Assembly: GCA_050084985.1 (NCBI GenBank)
Contig: JBITNC010000002.1
Location: forward strand, 12,586,001-12,650,000
Source of the DNA: Nageia nagi
Lineage: Eukaryota; Pinophyta
DNA length: 64,000 nt
Direction of reading: 5' to 3'
This document shows positions 48,798-60,498 of this stretch, one piece after another. The notes under the pieces were generated by a model. That model ran no database searches and was not told the DNA's origin. It saw only the letters and a program-made list of their open reading frames with translations. Every line of letters begins with the position of its first letter. Within the stretch, counting starts at the first letter, position 1. Made by a program: the position numbers and the translations under genes.

Positions 48798-49676
48798 TTG
48801 GATGTAAAGACAGCTTTCCTTCATGGGGATTTGGAGGAGGATATTTATATGCATCAACCCGAAGGTTTTGAGGTCAAAGGTAAAGAAGGGTATGTATGTA
48901 AATTGGAAAAGAGCTTGTACGGTTTGAAGCAAGCACCTAGGCAATGGTATCATAAGTTTGACACTTTCATGATAATAAATAAATTTGTAAGATGTCAATC
49001 TGATCATTGTGTGTATGTAAAGAAGACAACAAATGGCAACTATGTAATCTTGCTTTTATATGTGGATGATATGTTGGTAGTAGGATCTAGTATGCAAGAT
49101 ATTGTTGATCTTAAGGAAACGTTGGCTAATAATTTTGAAATGAAGGATTTGGGTGAAGCTAAACAAATACTTGGAATGAAAATAACAAGAGATAAACAAA
49201 ACCACTTGCTTAGAATAAGTCAAGAAGATTATATTGATAAGGTTCTTAAAAGGTTCAATATGAATAATGCAAAATCTGTAACTACACCATTGGCAAAGCA
49301 TTTTAAACTCACCAAACATTTAAGTCCTAAGATAGATAAGGAAAAGGAGTACATGACTAAAGTTCCCTATGCTTCAGCGGTTGGGAGTTTAATGTATGCA
49401 ATGGTGTGCACTAGACCAGATATAGCACAAGCAGTGGGAGTGGTTAGTAGATTCATGAATAATCTAGGAAAAGGGCATTGGGAAGTAGTTAAATGGATCC
49501 TTAGGTATTTAAGGAGTACTTCTCATTACTCTTTATGTTTTGGTGGATCTAACTCTTGTTTGCAAGGTTATGTTGATTCTGACATGGCAGGTGATATAGA
49601 TGGTGGGAGAAGCACTACAGGATATGTGTTTACCATTGGAGGTACAATGGTGAGTTGGATTTCAAAGCTCCAATAG
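48798..49676 (+). CDS. copia RT and start of RNase H (copy C)
   Basis: Same frame as the preceding segment, after the TAA. RT continues with DVKTAFLHGDLEEDIYMHQP, SLYGLKQAPRQWYHKF and the catalytic YVDDMLVVG box with both Asp residues. The thumb and connection (VPYASAVGSLMYAMVCTRPD) lead into RNase H (YVDSDMAGDIDGGRSTTGY, VSWISKLQ). It ends at a TAG after SKLQ. Copy A has Gln-Gln at this place, so the stop probably came from a Gln codon. All other RT residues needed for catalysis look present. Confidence 0.9.
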   Translation: MDVKTAFLHGDLEEDIYMHQPEGFEVKGKEGYVCKLEKSLYGLKQAPRQWYHKFDTFMIINKFVRCQSDHCVYVKKTTNGNYVILLLYVDDMLVVGSSMQDIVDLKETLANNFEMKDLGEAKQILGMKITRDKQNHLLRISQEDYIDKVLKRFNMNNAKSVTTPLAKHFKLTKHLSPKIDKEKEYMTKVPYASAVGSLMYAMVCTRPDIAQAVGVVSRFMNNLGKGHWEVVKWILRYLRSTSHYSLCFGGSNSCLQGYVDSDMAGDIDGGRSTTGYVFTIGGTMVSWISKLQ

Positions 49677-49679
49677 GTT

Positions 49680-50021
49680 GTGGCTCTCTCCACTACTGAG
49701 GCAGAGTATGTTGCGATCATGGAGGCAAGTAAAGAATTGATTTGGTTGAAGAGATTGATGGAGGAACTGGGAAAGGTGCAGGAGGATGCAAAGCTATGGA
49801 GTGATAGCCAGAGTGATATTCATTTTGCAAAGAACTCAGCCTACCATTCGAGAACCAAGCATATCAAATTGAGGTACCACTTCATCAGGACAGCATTGGA
49901 GGATGGTTCAGTCAGTTTGGGGAAGATTCACACGTCTCAAAATCCTGCAGACATGTTCACTAAAGTTGTTACAAAGGAGAAGTTGGGCTCTTGCTCAACT
50001 TGGATTGGTATTAAGGAGTAA
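49680..50021 (+). CDS. copia RNase H C-terminal part (copy C)
   Basis: Continues in frame after the TAG: VALSTTEAEYVA with the catalytic Glu, SKELIWLKRLMEELG, the Asp of SDSQSDI, then HSRTKHIKLRYHFIRTAL and NPADMFTKVV, the usual end of copia RNase H. The polyprotein ends at 50021, 60 bases before the 3' LTR. Confidence 0.9.
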   Translation: MALSTTEAEYVAIMEASKELIWLKRLMEELGKVQEDAKLWSDSQSDIHFAKNSAYHSRTKHIKLRYHFIRTALEDGSVSLGKIHTSQNPADMFTKVVTKEKLGSCSTWIGIKE

Positions 50022-50081
50022 AGGCCAAGATGAGAAGCTTTTGACCCTTGTTGTAGAGGAAGAAGTCTCCAAGTGGGAGAT

Positions 50082-50629
50082 TGTTAGAAAATGGAGACTA
50101 CAACCGGTTAGAAAATAGAGAGCAATTTCTTTCTGTTTAACACCAAATTTCAATTGCCAAGAAGCCATGACACCTGGTTATCAGTTATAGAAGGGTTGGG
50201 GGTTACCTAACAACCTTCCTGATCCAACTTGGGTTTAAGTTGGGTTAGTTTGTACCTATAAATAAGAGGCTTGAATTGAGGCATGTATTATTGTAGTTTT
50301 GACAGCAATTATGAAGTAGATTGTGATTGTTGAGAGAGAGAGAGATTGTAGTGAGGTTTTGTTGTAACTCCAAAGTGAAGATTGTAGCAAGGTTATGCTG
50401 CTGGTTTGTTGCTTGGAGGACTTTGAAGAATGATATGCAAAAGGGTTGAAAGCTTCTCCGTGGATGTAGCCTACATTGGGTGAACCATGTTATCTCTTGT
50501 GTCTCTCTTTGTGTGATTGATCTTCATGGTTATTTGATTTCAATAGTATGCTTTGAATGTTGTTTCTTTCGCTAAGGAGTAAGAGAATTATTGATGCTCT
50601 TGCTTATATAAACTTATTAAATCCTAACA
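50082..50629 (+). repeat. 3' LTR of copia copy C
   Basis: About 97.6% identical to the 5' LTR by hand count, with one extra GA in the GA-repeat near 50335. TATA box at 50257-50264. Followed by the aggtt target duplication. Confidence 0.97.
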
Positions 50630-50634
50630 AGGTT

Positions 50635-52850
50635 GTCCTTTTTTGTTTAAGCAATACTTCTTTCATCTCTTTTAATCATTTTGTCACCTCATTATCTTCT
50701 TTACCCATTTTTGATTGAATTTTAGCTGAAACAATTTTAGGATCATTTTCTTTTTGATATCCTTGGGAGACTTCTGGTAGTAAGCCAAAATAACCTTGAT
50801 TATAAGGAACAACTTATTATTGTAGTTGTAGATAAGTTACCATTCGTGTTTGAGGAACTTGTTGTGAAGTTTTTTATTACTTGTAATGGTTGTGGTACTT
50901 GATAAGTTTGTTCTAAATACTATGGTTGTTGTTGATGGATCATAGGTTTATATTCTATCTTTTGACCTTAAGGCGGCATTTATGTGATAAGTTGCTAATT
51001 TGGTAATTTACCTTACACTTGGGGATAAGATATAGCTTGTTGATTTGGTTGATGAGTATATGATTGTTGTTGAAACTATAAAACCATTTGTTTATTTTGA
51101 TATGGTTGAATGACTTATTGATTTAGTTTCTAAATAGGTAAATACCTATTTTAAAATATAGGTTGTTGTAACTAAACTTATGGTTATTGATATGAAGCTT
51201 GATATTGATGTGGCATTTCTTGAATCTACTTTTATTGAGGTATTCTTTGTAAAGGAATTGTTTGAGAAATAGATTATCCCTTTTGTACATAAGACATAAA
51301 ATTTTGTGGTTGATTTTGTTTATCACTTAAAGCCAATCCTTGTGTTGATTTGTAATAGGGATTTGCTTGTATGTTTTATGCTTGTGATGTTAAGGTTTGT
51401 GCTTTTGGATTTTGTAGTACTGGTATTGTATTTTGAATTGGCTAACTTGTTGTATGAACAATACTAGCTTGTTCTTGATACATTGGTTGTTTTCATTTTT
51501 ATTGCATCTATACCGCATGATCTTCTATTTACACTTGTGGTCTTATAGGAGTTTGACTTTGTTGAGACATATCCAATATATATTCATATCTAGGTGTTTT
51601 AGGATTTTGATTTTCTTATGGCATACCTAAATTATATTGTATTTGTGATGGCATTTGGAATTGTTGGATCATCCCTAATTTATTTTGAATTTTAGATGGA
51701 AATTATTATTGAATATCAGAAGCTTGTAATACAACATGAGGATTTCCTATTTGTTGAAAGGGTATTGGATATTGTTGAGTAAACTTAATTGACTCTTGTT
51801 CCTTTTTTGCTTATAAAGCTTTATCATATTCTTGTAAATTTTGTTGAAACTCTTCTTGTGTAAGTTTTGGTAATGCTTTTTCCTTTGTATGCATATATGA
51901 AGGAATTGGTTATAATATTTATCATTTACTACTAGATTTTGGTAACTCTGATAATTTTTTAAATGGCACAATTTGAAAATCTGAGTGCATTGTTAATGTA
52001 ACAAGATCATTATAAGGGTTTTGTTTAGATTAAAAAATATAATAAGGATTATAAAATGAAGTAAATCCTTCTAAATTTTGTGACACAGGACTAGTTGTAT
52101 GTATAGATACCTTATCATACATGTCTTGCATCTCTCTTGAAATTGTTGAAGGTGTATAATCTGATCGTCTAACATAGAAAAGAATAAATGAACCATCTAA
52201 TAAATATTTTTTAAATTTTACATACTTTGGTTTAAAAATTCTCTTATGCAATATAGAGTCAGCTATATGTGTACTCGATGGGAGTTTTAATTCATTTGAA
52301 ATTCATACAAAATGATTCTTAAGGTAATTCATCTAAATTGTAATGAATACCACATAGAGAGAGACTATGAACATGAGAAGAAGCTTGAGGTATGCATAAT
52401 TGAGTTAATTTTCTTCTAGCTTCTATTAATGAAATATCATGCTCCGTATATATTTCTTGTGTTGTATTAAGTCTTTCAATATTTTATTTTTCAAAAGATT
52501 CTTGAATTGGATTAGTTTCAAAATCTTTTGGATATAGTTTTTGAAGCAATGGTGCAATATTTGATTCACTATGTGGAACTTGTTGTAGTGACTATAAACT
52601 AGTTCTATTTATTTCTTCTAAATTAATGGAACTTGGAACTTCTCTACCTTGTCGAGTAGTTTGTGAACGAGTTTGGACCGTATTTCAAAAATATTTAACT
52701 TTTATGATTTTTATGTGTATGAGAAAACAATTATGCACAAACATCCTACATGCATGCATATACTTGTTGATATGTTTATCTTATCTTAAACTAGTAATTG
52801 TAACAATTTTTTTTTTTTTTTTAAGATTCTTTATAATGTAATTTAGTTTT
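50635..52850 (-). pseudogene. Gag N-terminal region of the minus-strand Tat element
   Basis: The continuation of the gag on the far side of the copia insertion. Translation of the minus strand gives a Gln/Pro/Tyr-rich protein with frequent stops (52030-52251: PKYVKFKKYLLDGSFILFYV, later QQLQTP-like and NIQANPYYKSTQG stretches). It is rich in QQP/PQ motifs, as N-terminal regions of Tat gags often are. The last part (50640-50760) joins the core at 45519 once the copia element and one AGGTT copy are removed. Confidence 0.65.
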
Positions 52851-54236
52851 ACCTAAATTTGTTTGTTATAGTTAGGTATTTTAATAGGGTAAGCTAGTAT
52901 TACTAAAGGATGTATAAAGCAAATTCATAGCTTGGTACCTAGAAAATATACTTATACTTAACAAATAAAAACAAAATAAAATATAAAAGTATCATCAAAT
53001 GCAAGTTACCAAATAAAATATAGTTATGCAAACAATCCCTCCCAAACATTTATGTCTATTTTTATTTTTATTTTAATGTGATACAAATAGAATTTTAATT
53101 AAATGAGCCTTGATCTAAAAATCCCCATTGTTCTTTTTATTTATTATGCTAACTAAGATTCATTAACCAACTTTAAATGAGATTCATTAATTCCTTGTAG
53201 CTGTGGAAGTATTACGTGTGGTAAATTATCTCTTCTTACTAGTCACATTCAACCTTCAACCTCCATTGGAGTGGTAAGGGTAGACTTAATAAGAAGCCAT
53301 TATATGTAGATAAATTAATTAAAATGAGATTCAATTACACCTCTAAGAGTCATATATTCCTTTGATCTTCATTGGAGTGCTAAAGGTAGACATCTTCAAG
53401 AGCATTAATGTGAGGTTCATTTGAAAATAAAATGAATTCATTTCCTCTTTTGTTCTTTTCTTAGCTTGCTCAAGATCACTAATAGTGAAAAAGTAGAGGC
53501 TTACTTAGCAAATTAAAATTTTAAATGTGAAAATGATCCCAAATAATTAATGTACTATTTAATGATTTAACTACCCAAAATCTCGATTCATTTACCTTAA
53601 CTTCATTCCAAGCTTAATTATGATTCATTTACCCCTTCCAATTGTGGAAGTAACTTAATTCAATTCTTTCCAAATTATGTAAAAACATGAAAAACATTTA
53701 TTTATTTTTTTATTATCAAATCCATTTTTGTCACCTAAGATCACCTTTCAATGTAAAGGGAAAGCATATGTGGATAAGATGAGAAAAGTTTTTTATATGA
53801 GTATAATGATCCCTAAAAGAAAAGAAACCCTAAAAACCACTTAAATATCAAATCACTTTTCATATGTAAAATAACTTTAACATTTCATCTACCCTTTCTT
53901 GCATGCACTCTGAGGAAAGAAATCATAGGCAAATTGTATATTATTTACCTCTTTTTATTTAGTGCCTAAATACCAAAATGTGAAAGGGTATTATGGTACC
54001 TATACTCCAATCTCTAATATATTGGACCAATTGTTGGCATTCAATATTAGTCATTGATGTCCAGTTATAGTTGTTAACATTTCCTATAGAATTCCTACAA
54101 AAACATAGATTATTAAATTTGAAGTTAACAAATTAGATAAATTAGATTGATAATAGATGATAGAGAAATTAGAATAAAATATGATAAATCAAACTCCCTA
54201 TATTCAGAGGTTCAACCCTTCTTCTAGCACCAAAAA
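52851..54236. other. AT-rich stretch between two Tat elements
   Basis: Expected to hold the 5' LTR of the minus-strand Tat element, but I could not match it to anything left of 31 kb. A block of about 30 bp occurs twice (cctccattggagtggtaagg at 53258 and cttcattggagtgctaaagg at 53367). No gene is visible. Confidence 0.5.
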
Positions 54237-54884
54237 CATAGTAAAAAAATCTACCCTATTAGCAAACAAGAAAAATATAGTTAATAAAAATTGAAATTTT
54301 ATTAATTTTTGGGAAGAGCTCGATATTACAGATTACAAGTCACTAGATCTAGTTACCTTATGAAAGGGTTTTTTTCAAATGAATGTATAAAATAGGCTAT
54401 TCAAGTATATGGATAGAAGGTCGTTGGCAACCCTTATCAGAACATTGGAAAATAAGGTGGAATTTTGATGCTCAATATCAAGTTACTGGCATTTTTGTAA
54501 CTTTGAATTTTTTTTATTGATTTGAATCACTCTTTGATCCTATCTTTGATCATTTGCATCATAGATATCTCAAAATTTTATTGAGTTTTAGCACCTGTAG
54601 ACCATATACACATGCTCAAATAAAATATTAAACATACCTGCACTTCTTAAAATCTTAACTTAATGTAGTAAAAATATGTAATAGTAATAAAATCAAAATA
54701 AACCTTGCAATGGTTTGGTTCTATCCTCATTTTAGTAGCATAAGTTTACTTCAATTTTTTTTGTCGCAATTATCTATTTGCTATAGATATTTATAGATTT
54801 TCTAATGGGTACTTATGTAATTCTTCAATGCTAGCAAGGGGGAGTTAAAGTTTATCACTAGCTCAAAATAGGAAATGGCTTACA
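54237..54884 (+). repeat. 5' LTR of the 54-kb Tat element
   Basis: Aligns with 25341-26007 over nearly its full length. The leading bases have diverged, so the start is approximate. Confidence 0.7.
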
Positions 54885-55110
54885 TGTCTAGTGCCAATGC
54901 AAGTAATGACTAACCCTAGTTTCTTGAAGAAGATGAGACTTATAGTTCAACTTCTATTTTTTGTGTTTTGTTTTTTTTGTTACAGAGTCATCAATGATCA
55001 TAAGCAGACATTAGCTACCTTTACTAATTACCAGCAATTGTATCCTAATCATTAGCATTTTAAGTCTTTTGATTTTTTAATGTATAAGTGGATTGTATTT
55101 TGATGTCTAT

Positions 55111-56260
55111 AGGAGGTATTGATATAAATCCTAAATTTGAATTTATAAGTGTCATGGATCCACCTCTAGCTTATCAGATTATAGAGCTCTATCATAGTAA
55201 TATGAATGGGGTCACCACTAGAATAGGTAGAGGTAATGATCAAGAACCTCCTCCTCTCCCTAAGGATGTAGGAATCCAACAACTTTTACCTCAACCTAGG
55301 GTCCAGATTCAAACATAGGTTCCCAGAGCCTCAATGACCATATAAACATAGTTGGAAAAATAACTTCAAATCACTTAGATAACACTTTCCATATGGAACT
55401 TATTAGAGCAATCTCTTGAGCATAAGAATGCTTTGAACAATATCTTTAATTCTATTAAGTTGGACAGTAACAACCCTAATAATTTCAAAGACTTTATAGG
55501 GGTTGTTTAAAGTTCCACTTGACCCAATATTACCTTCTTTCAAGATAAAATTCAACATTATCCTCCTGATAAGCCAAAGCACCTAGCTTTATACATTATA
55601 GCTTTTGTGGATTCTCATCCATTAAATAGAGTCTTTCTATAAAATGGGTCAACAATTAATGTCATATCTTTACTAGCACTTGAGAGATTAAAGGTTCTTA
55701 TTAAGTTTTTGAATGCTCCTATGCTTACCATTAGGGCCTTTAATAATAATTTGGCTACTACTATGGGCATGGTTATTCTTCTAGTTAAAGTTGGAATTAG
55801 AGAGATTGCACCTACATGTCATGTGATTCAAGGTGAGATGTAGTATAACTTACTTTTACATCACCCATGGATAGAAGACATGGAGGTAGTTTTGTCTACC
55901 TTGTACAAATATTTAAAGTATCCACATAACAAAATGGTCCATTATATTATAGGTGATCCAATCCCCTTTAGTCACTACAAATTTGCTTTTTCTCTTTATT
56001 CCCCTAAGATGCCATGTGGGAATCTTTTTCTTATCATCATTATTTTGAATCATCATCCTAATTCAATGTTGTCACATTCGCAAGAACCCACATCCTCAAC
56101 TTTATCTTCTATTAATTACACTTCACCCTCATATTCATCTTATTCATCTCCCTCGATTTTGGATACCTTTGTAAGTTGCAAGGGTAAGTCATCTAAGGAT
56201 TCTGCATGGCATTCTCCCAATTGTGAGATCCATTCTATGCCCATCCATGGAAATGACTAG
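55111..56260 (+). pseudogene. Tat linker and protease remnant
   Basis: The linker reads LLEQSLEHKNALNNIFNSIK, then LDSNNPNNFKDFIG, matching the minus-strand Tat element (LLQQSKYHQDAMNYILQKIA). Protease at about 55625-55980: the active-site stretch reads FL, stop, NGSTINVIS, so the catalytic Asp codon is now a stop. The protease end (YNLLLHHPWIEDMEV and YLKYPHNKMVHYIIGDPIPF) is in the open frame at 55880-56260, which then continues into low-complexity Ser/Pro linker. Confidence 0.75.
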
Positions 56261-57178
56261 CCATCCTATCATAGAGTGCCTCCACTAGGTCAGTTCCATT
56301 TTCCTTCATCATGTTTGGTATATGATTCTCCATAGAAAGACCAACATCGTGTCAATCTTATTGTGTTACCATCATCCAATTTCCCTAAGTACGAATGTAT
56401 TAGAAAGGGGGAGTATCATACAAATTATGTGCTTTTTCATATTCTCTCCATAAAAAACTTGGAGAGAGCTTTGGAATCCCCATTTGCTCCTAGCTCTCTC
56501 ATCCCACTAAACACACATATGAACCATATTGTGTAGATTCACCCCAGGATATTCCTCTTGAGCATTGTATCAAGGAAAGTTTGCTCCAAAATAGAATATA
56601 TTTCATATCCTAAACTAGTGTGTAAACTCTTTGCAAAGTGGAAGTGGCAAAGGTATGGGCTAGGTAAATATGAGCAAGGAAAAGTTCATGATTTCTCTAT
56701 TTCATTTCAATTCAACTGATATGAACATGGTATAGGATATCATGGCCATTAAATTAAACCTCTAGAATAACATTTTGTTGATCATAATCTTCCAAAAGAG
56801 GAGATGGCACACGATGATGAGCATGACATCCACTTGTATTTTGGTCCATTTAGTCCTCATGCTTTAGACTACTCCATCCCTGATCATTTCTTCCATGAGC
56901 CTTCATGTAGCTTAACCTTAGATGTTTCTATGATTTTTATTGATGATCCTTTTCCTTTTGTTCCTCTTTTGTATTGCATCTCATACAATTATATAAGTCC
57001 TCTTTTCACAGATCTCTCTCCTTTGTCAGTTCTATCTTTTGGTTTGCATGATGCTTCTTTTTCTTTTGATTACTTTAATGAAGTAGACTCATATAATTTA
57101 GATTATTTCATAAATAGTATAGATTAGGATGATTATGCATACCTTATCATCTTCAAGAAGTTGCAATATGGATCCTAA
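56261..57178 (+). pseudogene. Protease-RT linker remnant of the 54-kb Tat element
   Basis: Poorly conserved linker. The open stretch at 56804-57127 (HDDEHDIHLYFGPFSPHALD, later SVLSFGLHDASFSFDYFNEV) has no domain that I recognise. Its position between protease and RT is the reason for the call. Confidence 0.45.
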
Positions 57179-58120
57179 ATGCACCTAGTGAAGTTAGTTG
57201 AAATAGATATTAGTGATGATCCTCAAAACCCTAAGATAGTCTACATGGGGGACATCTTAGATGAGTCAGAAATAGCCAAAGCCTTAAAGATATTGAAGAA
57301 CTATGCTAAGTTATTCACTTACAATTATAAGGATATGCTAGTTATGGATCCCAATATTATATTCCATAATATTGTTACTCGATAAGATGCTAAGCTTAGC
57401 AAGCAAAAGCCTAGGAGGTTTGATCTTGTAAAGCAGATTCTGATTAAAGAGTATATTTAGAAGTTGTTAGAGACCAAATTTATCCATTCCATTGACTATC
57501 CTCAATGGGTCTCTAACATGGTCCCTATTGGTAAGCCTAAAGGTCACCTTAGAGTTTGTACAGATTGTAGAGATCTTAATAAGATGTATCCCAAAGATGA
57601 TTTTCATTGCATAACATAAATACTCTAGTTGACAACATGAAAAGATATGAGATGTTATCCCTCATGGATGTCTTCTTAGGATATAATTAGGTTTAGGTTT
57701 CCCAAGGGATCAACATAATATTGTATTCACCATACCCTAAGGGAATTATTATTACAAATTCATACCCTTAGTAATTAAGAATACTATTGCCACTTATTAG
57801 TGGGCCATGACCTATATTTTCCATGACATGATGCATAACATCATGGAGGACTATGTGGATGACCTATTAGCTAAATCTAGAACAAGATACCAATAATGGA
57901 AGTATTAAAGAAGGTCTTCTAAAGGTTACTCAAGCATAATGTTAGATTGAATCCTAGGAAATGTATTTTTGGAGTCACATCAAGCAAGTTACTAGAATTC
58001 ATTGTTAAAAAATGTGCTATAGAAGTTGACTCTAAGAAAGTAACAACTATCACTAGTATGTCTTTGCCTCATGAGATCAAGACTTTAAGTAGTCTTCAAG
58101 GAAAAATTTAGGCTATCAAA
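57179..58120 (+). pseudogene. Tat reverse transcriptase remnant
   Basis: Starts MHLVKLVEIDISDDPQNPKI at 57179. RT fingers near 57460 (LLETKFIHSIDYPQWVSNMV, then GHLRVCTDCRDLNKMYPKDD). The catalytic region near 57820 reads IFHDMMHNIMEDYVDDLLAK, keeping YVDD. The first catalytic Asp block (SLMDVFLG-like) is near 57660. Stops and frame changes in between. Confidence 0.85.
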
Positions 58121-58199
58121 AGGTTTATAGCTTAGTTATCTTACAAGTGTTGACTATTTAATGAGCTCCTTAAGAAGGGTGAAATTTGATTGGAATAAG

Positions 58200-59170
58200 G
58201 GTTATCAAAAGAATTTTGATGACATTAAAAAGTAATTTATCAATACTCTAGTACTCATTCCTCCTGGAGATAGTGTCCTTTTTCATCTATACCTTTTAGC
58301 CATTAACTTCACCCTAGGAGTTATGTTAGCACATAAGAATGACCAAGCCAAGGCGAAAGTTACCTATTACCTTAGCCATACACTTGTTGATTATGAGCTT
58401 AGGTATGTTCATATTGAGAAAGTATACCTCACACTTATCTTTGCTACTAGGAAAATTAGATAGTACATGCTTAATCACACTATGTTAATCATCTCTAAGA
58501 AAGATCCATTAAAATACATGATGAGTAAGGTGTATCATAATACTTGCAATACTAAATGGATCATGTTCTTATCCAATTTTGACCTAGTATTTATAAGTTA
58601 AAAGTCTATCAAGGATCAAGTTTAGCAATTCAACTATCATAAGCTCCTATTTAGGAAACTATTCCTCTTGAAATCACCCTCCTTGATGAGGATATTTTTA
58701 TGATTGATGAGATCGAGGAGGTAGTTGACACTTAGAAAGATTATGATATGACTATGTAATTCAAAGGGTTGAAGTGTGAGAAAGGGGGAGGGGATGGAGT
58801 TGTTTTCTTCACTCCCTAAGGTATCCCCATATCATACTCTTTTAAAGTAGAATTATCATGCACTAATAATAATACAAAGTATAAGGCACTTATTTTAAAT
58901 CTTAAAGCAACTCTATAGTTAAAATTTAAATGATTGCTTATCTATGGCAATTCTTAGTTGATAGTTGATTGGATCTTGGGAATTTATCAATGTCTTAATG
59001 AGATTTTGAAGGCTTATAGAGATGTGGCCTTGAAGTTACTAAATTTGTTTAAATCATACAAGATTGAGATTGCTTCTAGATCATCTAACTAGTTTGCAGA
59101 CACTATGGCATCCTTAGGATTGCTCATTCCCCCTAATCCTCATAGACATATTCAACATGCTAATATAGTG
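58200..59170 (+). pseudogene. Tat RNase H and second RNase H remnant
   Basis: First RNase H at 58280-58480 (FTLGVMLAHKNDQAKAKVTY, YVHIEKVYLTLIFATRKIR). Second, archaeal-type RNase H at about 58795-59130 (FFTP, stop, GIPISYSFKVELSCTNNNTK; later IASRSSN and FADTMASLGLL). The double RNase H agrees with the minus-strand element and with the Tat lineage. Confidence 0.8.
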
Positions 59171-59379
59171 ATCTTGAAGGAGTCTACTCTTACATCACCA
59201 TTACCTTAGGTCTATCTTTAGTTTCATTCAATGAGATCATTATCAAGCATTGTGACTTGTGGTATAAATAGTTACATGAGTATCTCAATTAGAATGCCAC
59301 ACCTCCCAACTTATTAGTTAGTGAAAAATCCCTTTATGCTATACTAGGAGATGTGGTCCTTAAGTGTTCATATGATGGA

Positions 59380-60498
59380 GTCCTTCTATGTTGTTTATGG
59401 CTCTATGGCCAACAAATTGCTATACAGACTTGTCATGATGGTATATGTAGTGGGCCTTTTAATGGAATGACCATTGCTAAGCATATTCTTAGGATGGGAT
59501 ATTATTGGCCTACCATAGAATGATACTATTAATAACATGTCAAGAAGTATGTTAAGTGTTTACAACATTGTAATTTGTGACACCTTCTTGCTTAGGAACT
59601 TAACCCCATATAGTGTCTATGACCTTTTGTACTATGCGGATTTGAACTAATAGGGTACTTTGTACATCCATCTTTAGGAGAACATAAGTTCATTATTACT
59701 AAGATAGAGTATTTCACCAAGTGGACTGAGGTTGAGCCACTTGTGTCTACCATCAATCCTAATATTGCTAACTTTATCGACACCCATATCATTTGTTGCT
59801 TTGGCATTCCACATGAAGTTATACTAGATAATGGAACACCCTTAAAGAATCAACATATTAAGGAATTATGCAATGGTTACAATAGTCAACATTCCTTCTC
59901 CACATCATATTATCCTTAAGGTAATGATCAAGTAGAAGCATATAACAAAATTATTATCACAATCATGAAGAAGATGATAAATGATAATCATAGAAATTGG
60001 CATGAGTATCTCCCCTATACTTTATAGGCCTACTGCACTAGTATCAGGACACCTATAAGAGCTACCCCTTTCTCATTAGTCTATGGTGTGTAAGCAATAA
60101 TTCCACTTGAGTTACAAATCCCATCTCTAAGAGTTCAACTTCAGGGTCTCATCCTTGATAAGGATGTTAGGTAGTCCCAACTAGATCAACTGACACTTCT
60201 TAGTGAGATACATATTAATGCTATCCAACATCATAAAGTATATCAGGAATGGATGAAGTAGGTTTACAAACAAAAGGTCTGGTCCAAATATTTTGAAATT
60301 AGTGATTTAGTACTCAAAGAGAATCAACAATAATCACATCTTGAAAGATCACTTTGAGATAAGTTTGTCTTGAACTGGTTAGGGCCTTATATACTCAAGA
60401 AGAAATTTGGTATAGGAGTATATCATTTGGTAGATCTAGAGGGATGGGAAGAGTTGGCGACTATTAACATCCTCCATCTTCATCCATTCTATGCTTAG
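59380..60498 (+). pseudogene. Tat integrase remnant
   Basis: Zinc region at 59420-59575 (CHDGICSGPFNGMTIAKHIL, GYYWPTIE, then HVKKYVKCLQHC). Core at 59680-60050: HKFIITKIEYFTKWTEVEPL, FGIPHEVILDNGTPLKNQ (second Asp), and GNDQVEAYNKIIITIMKKM (catalytic Glu). The tail FVLNWLGPYILKKKFGIGVY ends at HLHPFYA and a stop at 60496-60498. About ten stops in all. Confidence 0.85.

Larger units (their letters stand above)
45520..50629 (+). mobile_element. Near-intact Ty1/copia retrotransposon (copy C)
   Basis: A 5110-bp element. LTRs of 546 bp (45520-46065) and 548 bp (50082-50629) begin tgttag and end ctaaca. It is flanked by a perfect 5-bp duplication, aggtt, at 45515-45519 and 50630-50634. The primer site tggtatcagagc lies at 46068-46079 and a purine-rich tract (aagtgggaga) at 50071-50080. 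By my hand count the LTRs differ at about 13 positions (10 transitions, 3 transversions) and one 2-bp GA indel, about 2.4%. The coding part carries gag, protease, integrase, RT and RNase H, interrupted by one frameshift and two stops. It sits inside the gag of the minus-strand Tat element. Confidence 0.97.
31000..52850 (-). mobile_element. Ty3/gypsy Tat-type element, minus strand, split by two insertions
   Basis: Read right to left: Gln/Pro-rich gag N-terminus (50635-52850), gag core and zinc knuckle (44640-45519), gag-protease linker and protease (43556-44437), RT (41887-42436), RNase H (41278-41583), second RNase H (33800-34320), integrase (32580-33735) and an extra downstream frame (31000-32462). 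The second RNase H after the first is the mark of the Tat/Ogre lineage. The body is interrupted at 34321-41157 by a pol-less Ty3 element and at 45520-50629 by a copia element. Removing both insertions makes the flanking coding segments meet in frame or nearly so. LTRs for this element were not identified. Confidence 0.85.
54237..60498 (+). mobile_element. Decayed Ty3/gypsy Tat-type element lacking gag
   Basis: LTR (54237-54884), primer-site relic, leader to about 55110, then the gag-protease linker, protease, RT, RNase H, second RNase H and integrase up to 60498. The gag is missing: the leader jumps straight to the linker (GGIDINPKFEFISVM). LTR and leader match 25.34-26.25 kb, so that region and this element are one family. 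Stops are frequent throughout. The 3' LTR would be further right, and I did not find it in the window. Confidence 0.8.

Noticed and set aside
52851-54236. 5' LTR of the minus-strand Tat element
   Set aside because: Position is right, but I found no matching copy in 29.4-31.0 kb. Words shared between the two stretches are only AT-rich.
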